A stretch of DNA of 64,000 nt from contig NZ_JACXAC010000006.1 of NCBI RefSeq assembly GCF_014699055.1, positions 310,001-374,000 of the forward strand, read 5' to 3'. The notes beneath the pieces were generated by a model. That model saw only the letters and a list, made by a program, of their open reading frames with translations. It was not told the origin of the DNA and ran no database searches. A program made the translations under genes and the position numbers. Below are positions 46,696 to 55,105 of the stretch, in pieces. Source of the stretch: Hymenobacter armeniacus. Lineage in GTDB: Bacteria; Bacteroidota; Bacteroidia; Cytophagales; Hymenobacteraceae. Position 1 is the stretch's first letter; every line of letters begins with the position of its first letter.

Positions 46696-49173
46696 TCAGT
46701 CGTCATCCCCTTCTTCCTCCTCTTCGTGCTCGGCCTTGGCCTCGCGCAAGAAGGCGGCCCGGCGCGGGGCCGGCATGTGGCTGTGCTCGCCCCGAATGGC
46801 CTGCCAGATGTTCTCGTTGAAGGCCAGGTCGGGGGCGGCGTCTTCGCGGGTCATGTCAAATTTCAGGGCGCGGCGGGCGGGGGCGTTGAAGGCGGTGTTG
46901 CGCACGTCTTGGGGCGTGGTGGCGGGGCGCAGGGTGTAAGGCTTCAGGTTGGGCTTGGCTGTGAAGCAGGCCCAGAGCGGCAGCGCGGCGGCGTCGTACT
47001 GGCTCATGGGCGGCAGGCCGAGAATGAGCTCCAGCGTACGCAGCATGCCGGACGTGGTGTAGGCGGTGTGCACCACGGCGTGGCGGCGGATGTAGGGGCC
47101 CACGAGGTAGGCCGTGGAGCGGTGCGCGTCCACGTGGTCGGGGCCGTTCTGGGCGTCGTCTTCCACTATCATCACCACCGATTCCTTCCACACAGGGCTT
47201 TGGGAGAGGTGCTCTATCAGGCGGCCCAGGGCGAGGTCGTTGTCGGCGGCGTAGGACCAGGGGTGCAATTCGCCCTTGCGCGCGCCGTAAGTGTGGTCGT
47301 TGGGCAGGCGGATGACGCTGAGGTTGGGCAGCTTGCCGGCGGCCACCAGGCGGTCAAAATCGGCCTCCCACACCTTTTCGCGGTCCACGTCCTTCACCTT
47401 CATGTTGAAGCCCGGGTACTCCTTGCAGTAGTTGGCCGCGATGGATGGCGTGGTGGGCTTGCCCTGAAACACGAACTCGCCGTAGGACCGAAACGTGCGG
47501 CCGGCGCGCAGGCAGTAGTCCCATAGAAAACCGTCCTTGGGTTCGGCCACTTCGCCTTTGTTGCCTTCGAAATCGTATTCGCCGCCGCGGCCGCTGTAGT
47601 TGCTGGGCCAGGTTTTTTCCACAAAATCGGTGGCGTAGGCTGCCGTGCTCCAGTTGTGGCCGTCGGCGCTCACCTCGGCATCCACATAAAAGTTGTCGAG
47701 CAGCACAAACTCCCGCGTGAGGGCATGGTGGTTGGGCGTCACCTTCTCCGGGAAAAGGCACAGGCTGGCGTCGCCGTTGCCGGCCGGCAGGTCGCCGAGC
47801 ACCTGGTCGTAGGTGCGGTTTTCCTTGATGATGTAGAAGACGTGTTTGATGGGCGAGGCCTCGCCCACGCGCTGGGGCACGGGGTTGCCGGCCGGCACTT
47901 CGGGCGCGGCCTCGCGGGCCTTCGTGAACGGCGTGTTGGCATACACCTGGGCCGAAAACGTGGCCAGCGCGGCCGCGTCGGGCACGGGCAGGCGCGAGAG
48001 CGAGCTTTTCAGCAGCCCGCCGATGTAGCCGGCGCCCTTCTCGCCCACGTCGCGGATGGGATTCGGGCCGTTGGGATTGGCCAGCGAGGTGCTGCCTTTG
48101 CCGTTCACCACCAGCAGCTGCTGGCCCGCCACGCGCACCACCGTGGGGTACCAGCCGGTGGGCACGAAGCCCAGAGGCCGGCTGGCCGCCGGGTCGCGCA
48201 CGTCGAACACGGCCAGGCAGTTGTTGTCGGCGTTGGCGATGAAGAGCTGCGTGTCGTCGGCGCTCAGGGCCACGCCGTCGGGGGTGCTGCCGGCGGGCGA
48301 GTTGGGAAAGAGGGCCGTGTTCAAGGTTTCCGTCACGCGGCCGGCGCGGGTGTCGATGACCGACACGGAGTTGCTGTTGGCATTGGCCACGAAGAGCCGG
48401 CGGCCGTCGCGGCTCAGGGCCAGGTCGTTGGGGTGGCTTTCGACGGGGATGGGCGCCAGCAGCTGCTGCTTCTCTGTGTCATACACAGCCACGGCGTGGC
48501 CGCCCCACAGGCTGATGTATAGCCGGGTGCCATCGGGGCTCAGCAGGGCGCCGTAGGCCTCGGCCGGCAGCTTGAGGGTGCGCAGGGTTTTGCGCGTTTT
48601 CAGGTCAATGGTGTAGAGCGAATTGTCTTCGCGCGTCACGGCGTAGAGCTGCTGGCGGCGCCCATCCACGGCCAGGCCCGCTACGCCAATCTTCTGCTTG
48701 GGCCACTTCTCCCCCAGCACCAGGGCGCTGTCGGGCTGCAGTTTTTGGCCCTCCACCCGGAAGCAATGGACGCGGTTGTGCTGCCCGCCCGAGGCGTACA
48801 GCGTGCGGCCATCGGGCGCGAAGGCCAGCCCGGCCCAGGCGGCCGGCACCACGCGGGTGTCCAACAGTTGGCCCGAGGCAGCATCCAGCAGCTGCACCGA
48901 GTTCTGGCCCCAGCCGGCATTCACCACGGCCGCCAGGCGGCCGTCGGGGCTGAGCTGCAGGTTGAGGGGCAGGTCGCCGAGGGGCGTGGCGGTGCCGGCG
49001 GGGCTGAGCTTCCAGCCGTTGGGCAGCCGGGTTTGGGTGGTGCCGGCAATGGGGCCGGGCAAAGCGCCGGGTGCTTCGGCAGCGGGCTTCTGGTTGGTGT
49101 TGCCGGAGCACCCCAGCAGCGCCAGAAACGGCAGCAGCGGCGCAACAAGGCGGAATGTGGAACGAATGCGCAT
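46696..49173 (-). CDS. Lipoprotein with YncE-like propeller and phosphoesterase domain
   Basis: 825 residues. Lipobox LLGC gives lipid-anchored Cys22. Residues 40-390 form a seven-bladed YncE-type propeller (LSPDGRLAAVVNAGWGQN, LSRDGRRLFVANANSNSVSVID, LSADDTQLFIANADNN). From about 440 onward the alkaline-phosphatase-superfamily phosphoesterase domain begins (VFYIIKENRTYDQVLGD), followed by DGHNWSTAAYATDFVEK, RLPNDHTYG and VMIVEDDAQNGPDHVD metal-binding segments. The protein ends in an acidic run EEEEEGDDD. Substrates of such fusions are not known. It is on the minus strand, divergent from the L,D-transpeptidase gene. Confidence 0.88.
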   Translation of the reverse strand: MRIRSTFRLVAPLLPFLALLGCSGNTNQKPAAEAPGALPGPIAGTTQTRLPNGWKLSPAGTATPLGDLPLNLQLSPDGRLAAVVNAGWGQNSVQLLDAASGQLLDTRVVPAAWAGLAFAPDGRTLYASGGQHNRVHCFRVEGQKLQPDSALVLGEKWPKQKIGVAGLAVDGRRQQLYAVTREDNSLYTIDLKTRKTLRTLKLPAEAYGALLSPDGTRLYISLWGGHAVAVYDTEKQQLLAPIPVESHPNDLALSRDGRRLFVANANSNSVSVIDTRAGRVTETLNTALFPNSPAGSTPDGVALSADDTQLFIANADNNCLAVFDVRDPAASRPLGFVPTGWYPTVVRVAGQQLLVVNGKGSTSLANPNGPNPIRDVGEKGAGYIGGLLKSSLSRLPVPDAAALATFSAQVYANTPFTKAREAAPEVPAGNPVPQRVGEASPIKHVFYIIKENRTYDQVLGDLPAGNGDASLCLFPEKVTPNHHALTREFVLLDNFYVDAEVSADGHNWSTAAYATDFVEKTWPSNYSGRGGEYDFEGNKGEVAEPKDGFLWDYCLRAGRTFRSYGEFVFQGKPTTPSIAANYCKEYPGFNMKVKDVDREKVWEADFDRLVAAGKLPNLSVIRLPNDHTYGARKGELHPWSYAADNDLALGRLIEHLSQSPVWKESVVMIVEDDAQNGPDHVDAHRSTAYLVGPYIRRHAVVHTAYTTSGMLRTLELILGLPPMSQYDAAALPLWACFTAKPNLKPYTLRPATTPQDVRNTAFNAPARRALKFDMTREDAAPDLAFNENIWQAIRGEHSHMPAPRRAAFLREAKAEHEEEEEGDDD

Positions 49174-49330
49174 AAACTAAGCTTGGTGCGGGCCACCGCC
49201 GCGCCACCGGGCGCGAAGGTAGCCCACCGGCGGGTTGGCCCTTGCGAAAACGCGCAATTTCACGAAGGCATAAAATAGAAACACTTGAATGCCGTTGTAG
49301 CGGCATTCTTCACCATTCCGGTTGTGTTTT

Positions 49331-50110
49331 ATGCTGCGTCGCTTGTCGTGCTGCGGGCTGCTCGTGCTGTCCGTTTTCCAGTTGTTTGCCCAAAGTTGCT
49401 CGGCACCCGGCACCGCGCTGCCGCCCGACAGCCTGGTGGGCAAGCGCCCGGCCGCTTTCTGGAAAGAGCAGCTGCGGTTTCCGCGGGTGCGCGCCGCGCA
49501 GGCGGCCATCGGGCCCCAGCTGGCGGCCCGCCTGCGCGAACACGCGCTCGACCCGAAGCGGCTCGAAGTGTTCATCCGCATGCTGAAAAGCCGCGCCCAA
49601 GTGGAGGTGTGGGCCCGCAACCAGGGCAGCGGCCCTTACGAGTTGTTCGAAATCTACCCGCTGGCTGCCACCTCGGGCACGCTGGGCCCCAAGCGCCGGG
49701 CCGGCGACCGGCAAGTACCCGAGGGTTTCTACGAAATCGACCGGTTCAACCCGAAAAGCGACTACTACCTTTCCCTGGGCCTCAATTACCCCAACGCGGC
49801 CGACCGCGCGCTGGGCGAGCCCAACCCCGGCGGCGACATTTTTATTCACGGCGGCGAGGTCACCATCGGCTGCATGCCCATCACCGATGCCGGCATTGAG
49901 GAAGTGTACCTGCTGGCCGTGGCGGCGCGGGCTGCCGGGCAGCCTGTCATTCCCGTCCACATTTTCCCCTTTCCGCTCACCGAAGCCGAACTGGCCAAGC
50001 GTCGTAGCAGCCCGCACCAGGCTTTTTGGCGCAGCCTGATGCCCGGCTACGCGTATTTCGAGCAGCACCACGACGTGCTGCGAATGGAGGCGCTAGCGGT
50101 GGCACGGTAA
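49331..50110 (+). CDS. YafK-type L,D-transpeptidase
   Basis: 259 residues, exported (signal LLVLSVFQLFA). The YkuD catalytic motif appears as His173-Gly-Gly (IFIHGGEVTIGC) with nucleophile Cys181 in the T/SxGC pattern. Such enzymes cross-link peptidoglycan or attach and remove proteins from it; the YafK/DpaA group cuts lipoprotein from the wall, so direction of action is uncertain. The start is the ATG at 49331. Confidence 0.88.
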   Translation: MLRRLSCCGLLVLSVFQLFAQSCSAPGTALPPDSLVGKRPAAFWKEQLRFPRVRAAQAAIGPQLAARLREHALDPKRLEVFIRMLKSRAQVEVWARNQGSGPYELFEIYPLAATSGTLGPKRRAGDRQVPEGFYEIDRFNPKSDYYLSLGLNYPNAADRALGEPNPGGDIFIHGGEVTIGCMPITDAGIEEVYLLAVAARAAGQPVIPVHIFPFPLTEAELAKRRSSPHQAFWRSLMPGYAYFEQHHDVLRMEALAVAR

Positions 50111-50126
50111 GTTCGTTCTGCCGTGG

Positions 50127-50256
50127 CGCCTCACCCCCCGGCCCCCTCTCCCCAGGGAGAGGGGGAGCCAGCCGATTCCCATTGGAAGCAAAACCGGTGC
50201 CCCCGAAGAATGCTTGGTCGCATTCCCTTTGGGAGAGGGGGTCAGGGGGTGAGGCG
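50127..50256. repeat. Paired inverted repeat, family G
   Basis: 26-bp arms at 50127-50152 and 50231-50256, with two mismatches, in the pyrimidine-rich form CGCCTCACCCCCnGnCCCCC. The loop is about 78 bases. It lies in the gap between the L,D-transpeptidase and the secreted propeller gene. Confidence 0.85.
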
Positions 50257-50334
50257 ACCGGCCAGAACGTCAACCCGCACCATTGGGCACGATTTTTTCG
50301 TTTAGCCGCAAAACCATCCTGATTACCCCCGCCC

Positions 50335-51423
50335 ATGAAGCGCCTGTTTCTTGCCTTTCTTCCCTTGCTTTTCACGCTCGCGGCCCGCGCCCAGCGGCCC
50401 ACCGACATCTGGTATTTCGGCCAGCAAGCCGGCCTCACCTTTGCTGACGGCACCCCCAAGCCCCTGAACGACGGCAAGATGAGTACCTACGAGGGCTGCG
50501 CCGTGGCCACCACCGCCCGGGGCGAGCTGCTCTTTTACACCAACGGCGAAACCGTGTGGAACCGCAAGCACCAGCCCATGCCCAACGGCCACAAGCTGAT
50601 GGGCAGCGGCAGCAGCACCCAGTCGGCCCTCATCGTGCCCGACCCGGGCTCGGGCAACGTGTTCTACATTTTCACGGTGGCCCCGCAGGGCACGCCCAAC
50701 GGCCTGCGCTACTCCATCGTGGACATGACGCGCGACAACGGCTTCGGCGACCTGCCCCGCGTGAACCTGCTGCTGGTGCAGCCCGTGGCCGAAAAGCTGG
50801 CCGCCGTGCGTCACCAGAACGGCCGCGACACCTGGGTGGTGGCCCACCGCTGGAACTCCAACGCCTTCGTGAGCTACCTCGTGACGGCCGACGGCGTGGC
50901 CGCCAAGCCCCTCATGAGCAACGTGGGCAGCATGAACGCCGGCCCCGGCCGCAACGCCATTGGCGCCCTCAAGTTCTCGCCCGACGGCAAGCACCTCGCC
51001 GCGGCGCTGTGGCGCGAAACCAACAAGTTTGAAATCTACGATTTTGACCGCGCCACCGGCAAGGTGAGCAACCCGCGGAGCTTCGGGCCTTATGCTGAAG
51101 CCTACGGCGTGGAATTCTCGCCCGACGGCTCGAAAGTGTACGGCACCTGCAACGGCGTGGGCGGCGGCCAAACCGAAATCTGGCAGTTCGACCTCAAAAC
51201 CAAAGCCAAGACGCTGGTGGGCAAGTCGGCCAATCGCAAAATCGGCGCCCTGCAGCTGGGCCCCGATGGGCGCATCTACGTGGCCCGCGAAGACAACCCC
51301 AACCTCGGCGTCATCGAGCAGCCCAACGCCCTGGGCACCGACTGCAAGTACGTGGACGAAGGCCTGAAGCTGGGCGGCCGGCGCAGCAAGCTGGGCCTGC
51401 CGGCCTTTGTGGTGGTGCCGTAA
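50335..51423 (+). CDS. Secreted WD40-like beta-propeller protein
   Basis: 362 residues with a signal peptide (LFLAFLPLLFTLAARA-Q). The mature part begins DIWYFGQQAGLTF, a phrase common at the start of Bacteroidota surface propellers, and contains repeated blades such as ALKFSPDGKHLAAAL, GVEFSPDGSKVYGTC and ALQLGPDGRIYVARE. Neither a sorting domain nor a gliding-motility domain is visible at the C-terminus, which ends shortly after the last blade. Some relatives are much longer and carry a sorting domain, so this could be a truncated form. The function is unknown. Confidence 0.75.
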   Translation: MKRLFLAFLPLLFTLAARAQRPTDIWYFGQQAGLTFADGTPKPLNDGKMSTYEGCAVATTARGELLFYTNGETVWNRKHQPMPNGHKLMGSGSSTQSALIVPDPGSGNVFYIFTVAPQGTPNGLRYSIVDMTRDNGFGDLPRVNLLLVQPVAEKLAAVRHQNGRDTWVVAHRWNSNAFVSYLVTADGVAAKPLMSNVGSMNAGPGRNAIGALKFSPDGKHLAAALWRETNKFEIYDFDRATGKVSNPRSFGPYAEAYGVEFSPDGSKVYGTCNGVGGGQTEIWQFDLKTKAKTLVGKSANRKIGALQLGPDGRIYVAREDNPNLGVIEQPNALGTDCKYVDEGLKLGGRRSKLGLPAFVVVP

Positions 51424-51450
51424 GAGCTGAGTTTGTTTTGTAAAAAACCA

Positions 51451-51547
51451 TCATGCTGAGCGCAGTCGAAGCATCTCGCGGGCAGTAGTATTCCAATCGT
51501 TAGGATTTACTGCCACACGCGAGATGCTTCGGCTGCGCTCAGCATGA
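51451..51547. repeat. Paired inverted repeat, family A, copy 2
   Basis: 30-bp arms at 51451-51480 and 51518-51547 with one mismatch and a 37-base loop. The core matches the copy at 6034-6123. Confidence 0.88.
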
Positions 51548-51567
51548 CGTGCTATTTAGTGGTGTTG

Positions 51568-53013
51568 CTACTGCTCTTCCTTGTTCCCGCCAAAGCGAAA
51601 ACGCAGTATCCCGGTCGCCACCGAGTAGTACGGCGACTTGTCGCTGTAAAGCCCCAGCACGTCGCGCGTGCTGAAACCGGCTTCCCACACCGAAGTCACG
51701 AAAGTGATGCCCAGGGGCAGGTTGGTGCCGTAGCCGGCGCCACCGCTCACGCCGCTGCTCAGGCGCACGCCGCTCACGGGCTTAAAATCGACGCCCACGC
51801 CCACAAAGGGCGAGGTGAGGTTGCCGGCCACTTTGTTGAGGGGCGTGGTCACGTCGAGGCCCACTTCCAGTAGGTTGCTCACGCGCATGCCGGCCCCGAA
51901 GCGAAACTTGCCCGGCAGGGCGGCCTTGCGCTCCTTGGCCGCTTCGTAGGTGAACAAGGTTTGCTTGTCGGTGTCGAACTGGTCGGCGAGGCTGCTGAAA
52001 ATGTCGTAGGTGGTGGCGCCTTGCGACTGCAGCTGCTGCAGGCGCTGGTCGTTGGCCGTCACCACGTTGCCCGTCCAGGTCATGTTGCCGAGGTCGGTGA
52101 CCGAAGCGCCGAAGCGCAGGCCCTTGCCCGCTTCCACGGCCACGCCCAAATCGAACCCGTTGCCGCTGCCCACCGATTTGAACAAGCCCGATTCCCGTAC
52201 GCTGTTGAAGTTGGGGTTGGCCGACAGCGCCCCGTAGTCGATGTCGAACACCGGCGAGAGGGCCGTGAAGGCGTAGAGGCTGCCGCTTTCGGCGCGCACG
52301 TCCACAATGCCCAGGCCCTGAATGTAGCGGTAGCCCGCCCCCACCGAGATGTGCAGGGCGTCTTTGCTGAGCACTTCGACGCCGTACGACAGGCTGTATT
52401 CGCTGGTAGAAGCCAGCTGAATGGACGTGCCGTCGAGCACCGTCGACACCAGTGGGGCGTTGGGGTTGGTGGGCGTGGGCGTGCTGCCGGTATTGGGCGT
52501 GGGGTAGTACTGCTTCACGATGGCCGCGTTCTGGCCGTTCACGAGGATGTCGGCCGCGTTGGGGTTCAGCCCCAAATGCAGGCTATTGCGCAGGCGGTTG
52601 CTGATGGCAATGCCGCCCAGGCCGTTCGGCAGACTCACCGCTAGGCCCAGCGTGGTGCCGTCGAGGTTCAAGTTGAGCACGTCGGGGCCCGAGAGGGCAT
52701 TCACCAGCTCGGTGCGCTGCCCGGGCGTCAGCGGCTGGCTGTCGCTGGTGATGATGTTTTTGAAGATGTCTTTGGTCAGGGTGCGCGACGCCGCGCCCGC
52801 CCCAAACTCGCCGATGGTGAACGACACCAGCGGCGCCCCAGACCGGCCCAGGTTGGCGGGGTTGATGCCGATGGCCTGGTAGCCCTGCGCGAAGGTGTTG
52901 ATGACCCCGCCCCGGCCCACGGCCGAGAAGTTGCCCAATTCGGTTTGGGCCACTGCGGTGCCCGGCAAAGCCAGCCCCAGGGCCAGCAAAAAGTGGGGGA
53001 AAGATGCTTTCAT
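51568..53013 (-). CDS. DUF5723-like outer-membrane beta-barrel protein
   Basis: 481 residues with a signal peptide (FPHFLLALGLALPGTAVA-Q). The start of the mature domain (GNFSAVGRGGVINTFAQGYQAIGINPANLG) is the DUF5723 pattern shared with PorV/FadL-like outer-membrane barrels. Later strands alternate aromatic and small residues (EYSLSYGVEVLS, GFDLGVAVEAGKGLRFGASVTDLGN, FRFGAGMRVSNLLEVGLDV). The C-terminal strand ends FRFGG, then a short charged tail. The role of DUF5723 is unknown, but an outer-membrane location is likely. Confidence 0.85.
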   Translation of the reverse strand: MKASFPHFLLALGLALPGTAVAQTELGNFSAVGRGGVINTFAQGYQAIGINPANLGRSGAPLVSFTIGEFGAGAASRTLTKDIFKNIITSDSQPLTPGQRTELVNALSGPDVLNLNLDGTTLGLAVSLPNGLGGIAISNRLRNSLHLGLNPNAADILVNGQNAAIVKQYYPTPNTGSTPTPTNPNAPLVSTVLDGTSIQLASTSEYSLSYGVEVLSKDALHISVGAGYRYIQGLGIVDVRAESGSLYAFTALSPVFDIDYGALSANPNFNSVRESGLFKSVGSGNGFDLGVAVEAGKGLRFGASVTDLGNMTWTGNVVTANDQRLQQLQSQGATTYDIFSSLADQFDTDKQTLFTYEAAKERKAALPGKFRFGAGMRVSNLLEVGLDVTTPLNKVAGNLTSPFVGVGVDFKPVSGVRLSSGVSGGAGYGTNLPLGITFVTSVWEAGFSTRDVLGLYSDKSPYYSVATGILRFRFGGNKEEQ

Positions 53014-53211
53014 TCAGAAGGCAAGAAAAAAAGGTGGAGGTTTGGGAAGAGGTGGGAGGGGAAGAGCAGCCGCAAAAAACCGGCCCCCGCCCCGAGCCGC
53101 CAACCGCAGTCGCCCAACCCGCCCACCGGGTCGGCCTTTGCCGTTTGCTAGCGCAGACTGCCGAAACGTCCGTTCTTTGCCTGCGCAAGCTAGCGCCTAC
53201 CCGTCAATATT

Positions 53212-54222
53212 TTGCTTCCCAAACGTCTTTCCGCCGCCGAATACGCCGCCGGCATCCGGGCCGGCTCCCGCACCGTGCTGGGCCGCGCCATCACGCTGGT
53301 CGAAAGCACCTTGCCCGCCGACCAGCGCCTGGGCCAGGAGGTGCTGCAGGCCCTGCTGCCGCACACCGGCCGCAGCCTGCGCGTGGGCATCACGGGCGTG
53401 CCCGGCGTCGGTAAAAGCACCTTCATTGAGGCCCTGGGCCGCTATCTGGTCGAAAGCCGGGGCAAGAAGCTGGCCGTGCTGGCCGTAGACCCCAGCAGCC
53501 AGCGCGGCGGCGGCAGCATCTTGGGCGACAAAACCCGCATGCCCTGGCTGGCGGCGCAGGCGGCGGCCTTCATTCGGCCCTCCCCGGCCGGGCGCAGCCT
53601 GGGCGGCGTGGCCCGCGCCACCCGCGAGGCCATGCTGCTGTGCGAAGCCGCCGGCCACGACGTCATTTTTGTCGAGACCGTGGGCGTGGGCCAGTCCGAA
53701 ACCGCCGTGCACGGCATGGTCGACTTCTTCCTGCTGCTGCTGCTGGCCGGCGCCGGCGACGAGCTGCAGGGCATGAAGCGCGGCATCATGGAAATGGCCG
53801 ACGCCCTGTGCATCACCAAAGCCGACCAAGGCAACGAGCAAGCCGCTCGCCGCGCCAAAGTCGATTACCAGAGCGCACTGCACCTGTTTCCGGCGGCGCC
53901 CTCGGGGCAGGTGCCGCCGGTGCTGCTCACGTCGGCGGTGAGCGGCACGGGGCTGGCCGAGGTGTGGCAGGCCATCGAAGGCTACGCCGCGGCCACGCAG
54001 CAGTCGGGCTACTTTGAGCAGCGCCGCCAGCAACAGCAGCTGCAGTGGCTGCACCAAAGCATCGTGCAGGAGCTGGAAGCGCGCTTTTATGCCGATGCCG
54101 CCGTGCATGCCCGCCTACCGGCCCTGCAACAGGACGTGGCCGCCGGAAGGATTACGCCCTTCGCGGCGGCCACTCAACTGCTGGACCTGACGGGCACGGC
54201 CGGGGCTACATCCCCGCGCTAG
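53212..54222 (+). CDS. meaB: Methylmalonyl-CoA mutase-associated GTPase MeaB (ArgK)
   Basis: 336 residues. G3E-type chaperone that protects and gates cofactor loading of methylmalonyl-CoA mutase (MutAB, encoded at 12-16 kb). The P-loop GVPGVGKST spans 62-70; the segments VDPSSQRGGGSILGDKTRM and VETVGVGQSE are family signatures, and ITKAD is the guanine-specificity motif. The start is a TTG at 53212, the only sensible in-frame start near the family N-terminus. The last 17 bases overlap the end of the convergent hypothetical gene. It lies 40 kb from its client, so it is not in the mutase operon. Confidence 0.92.
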   Translation: MLPKRLSAAEYAAGIRAGSRTVLGRAITLVESTLPADQRLGQEVLQALLPHTGRSLRVGITGVPGVGKSTFIEALGRYLVESRGKKLAVLAVDPSSQRGGGSILGDKTRMPWLAAQAAAFIRPSPAGRSLGGVARATREAMLLCEAAGHDVIFVETVGVGQSETAVHGMVDFFLLLLLAGAGDELQGMKRGIMEMADALCITKADQGNEQAARRAKVDYQSALHLFPAAPSGQVPPVLLTSAVSGTGLAEVWQAIEGYAAATQQSGYFEQRRQQQQLQWLHQSIVQELEARFYADAAVHARLPALQQDVAAGRITPFAAATQLLDLTGTAGATSPR

Positions 54223-54673
54223 CCACCACGTTTTCGACGCGGCGCGTGGTGAGCTCGCGCACGGCGATGGTGGAGGCGCCGGGCGTTTTGCCGTCCACGT
54301 CCACGGTGTAGCGGTAGCGCTCGGGGCCCACCTGCATCATCACGGCGTAGCGGCCCGTGGGCAAATCATTGAAGCGCAAGCGCGTGCCGTAGGCAGGCAC
54401 CCGGTGGGACTCGTTCAGCACCCAGCGGCCGTTGTCGAGGTGCACCACGCGCAGCACGATGGTCTTTAGTGCGGGGTTGTTGATGCGGACGCGCAGGCTT
54501 TCGCTGTCGGGCTGGCTCACCTGCACCGGCTCCTGGGCCAGCGTTTGGGCGTGGGCGGGACGGGCCAGGCCGAACAGGACCATCGCGCCAAGGAGTACGG
54601 GACGAGCGCCTTGGGCAGCGGCCGAAACCTGGGTGGCAAATTGTGCGGGGCGGAGGTTGGAGAGGAATTTCAT
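54206..54673 (-). CDS. Small exported hypothetical protein
   Basis: 155 residues. The ATG at 54673 begins MKFLSNLRP; a long N-region is followed by a hydrophobic stretch and AHA-Q, so it appears exported. The mature domain (about 45-155) contains a beta-sandwich-like pattern: LRVRINNPALKTIVLRVVHLDN, YGTRLRFNDLPTGRYAVMMQVG. This looks like a fibronectin/CarbD-type fold. The gene is convergent with meaB and overlaps it by 17 bases. The function is unknown. Confidence 0.65.
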   Translation of the reverse strand: MKFLSNLRPAQFATQVSAAAQGARPVLLGAMVLFGLARPAHAQTLAQEPVQVSQPDSESLRVRINNPALKTIVLRVVHLDNGRWVLNESHRVPAYGTRLRFNDLPTGRYAVMMQVGPERYRYTVDVDGKTPGASTIAVRELTTRRVENVVASAGM

Positions 54674-55105
54674 GGTTTTTGCAGAAAAAAGGGTTGAGAA
54701 GGAAGCGAAGGACCGCCCCTGGGAAGCCGGCGCCAGCAGTGGCTCTTGTCCGGTTTTGAGCAACTGCTGCCCAAGGGTATTGAGAGTGATTCTATTTGCG
54801 TGCCAAACGCATAATTATTTGATAATCACTAAAATAAACAAACACTTCGCATGTTCAGCCGCTAAAAATCTGTCCGCTTCCGGGCACTTGTCCGCTTCCG
54901 GCCGCAGAGGGAGAGTTTTGTGGCAAGGCCCACCATTTTCATGCAGAATTAGCTCGGCGGCCTTGCAGGGAAGATGCGGGCGGTGGTGGGGCGGTTGCCT
55001 TGCCCGCTATTTTTTGGGGCCGCCGAAGTGGTGGTTTTCAAATAGCTTCGCCGCGTCGTAGTATCGGCCCGGTTTTTCTTTTTCACGTTTCACGTTTTGG
55101 TTTTT
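54674..55105. other. Intergenic region with a short direct repeat
   Basis: About 430 bases between divergent genes, AT-rich around 54790-54860. A 13-base unit TGTCCGCTTCCGG occurs at 54871-54883 and again at 54889-54901 (18-base period). Promoters for both flanking genes probably lie here. No gene is seen. Confidence 0.55.
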
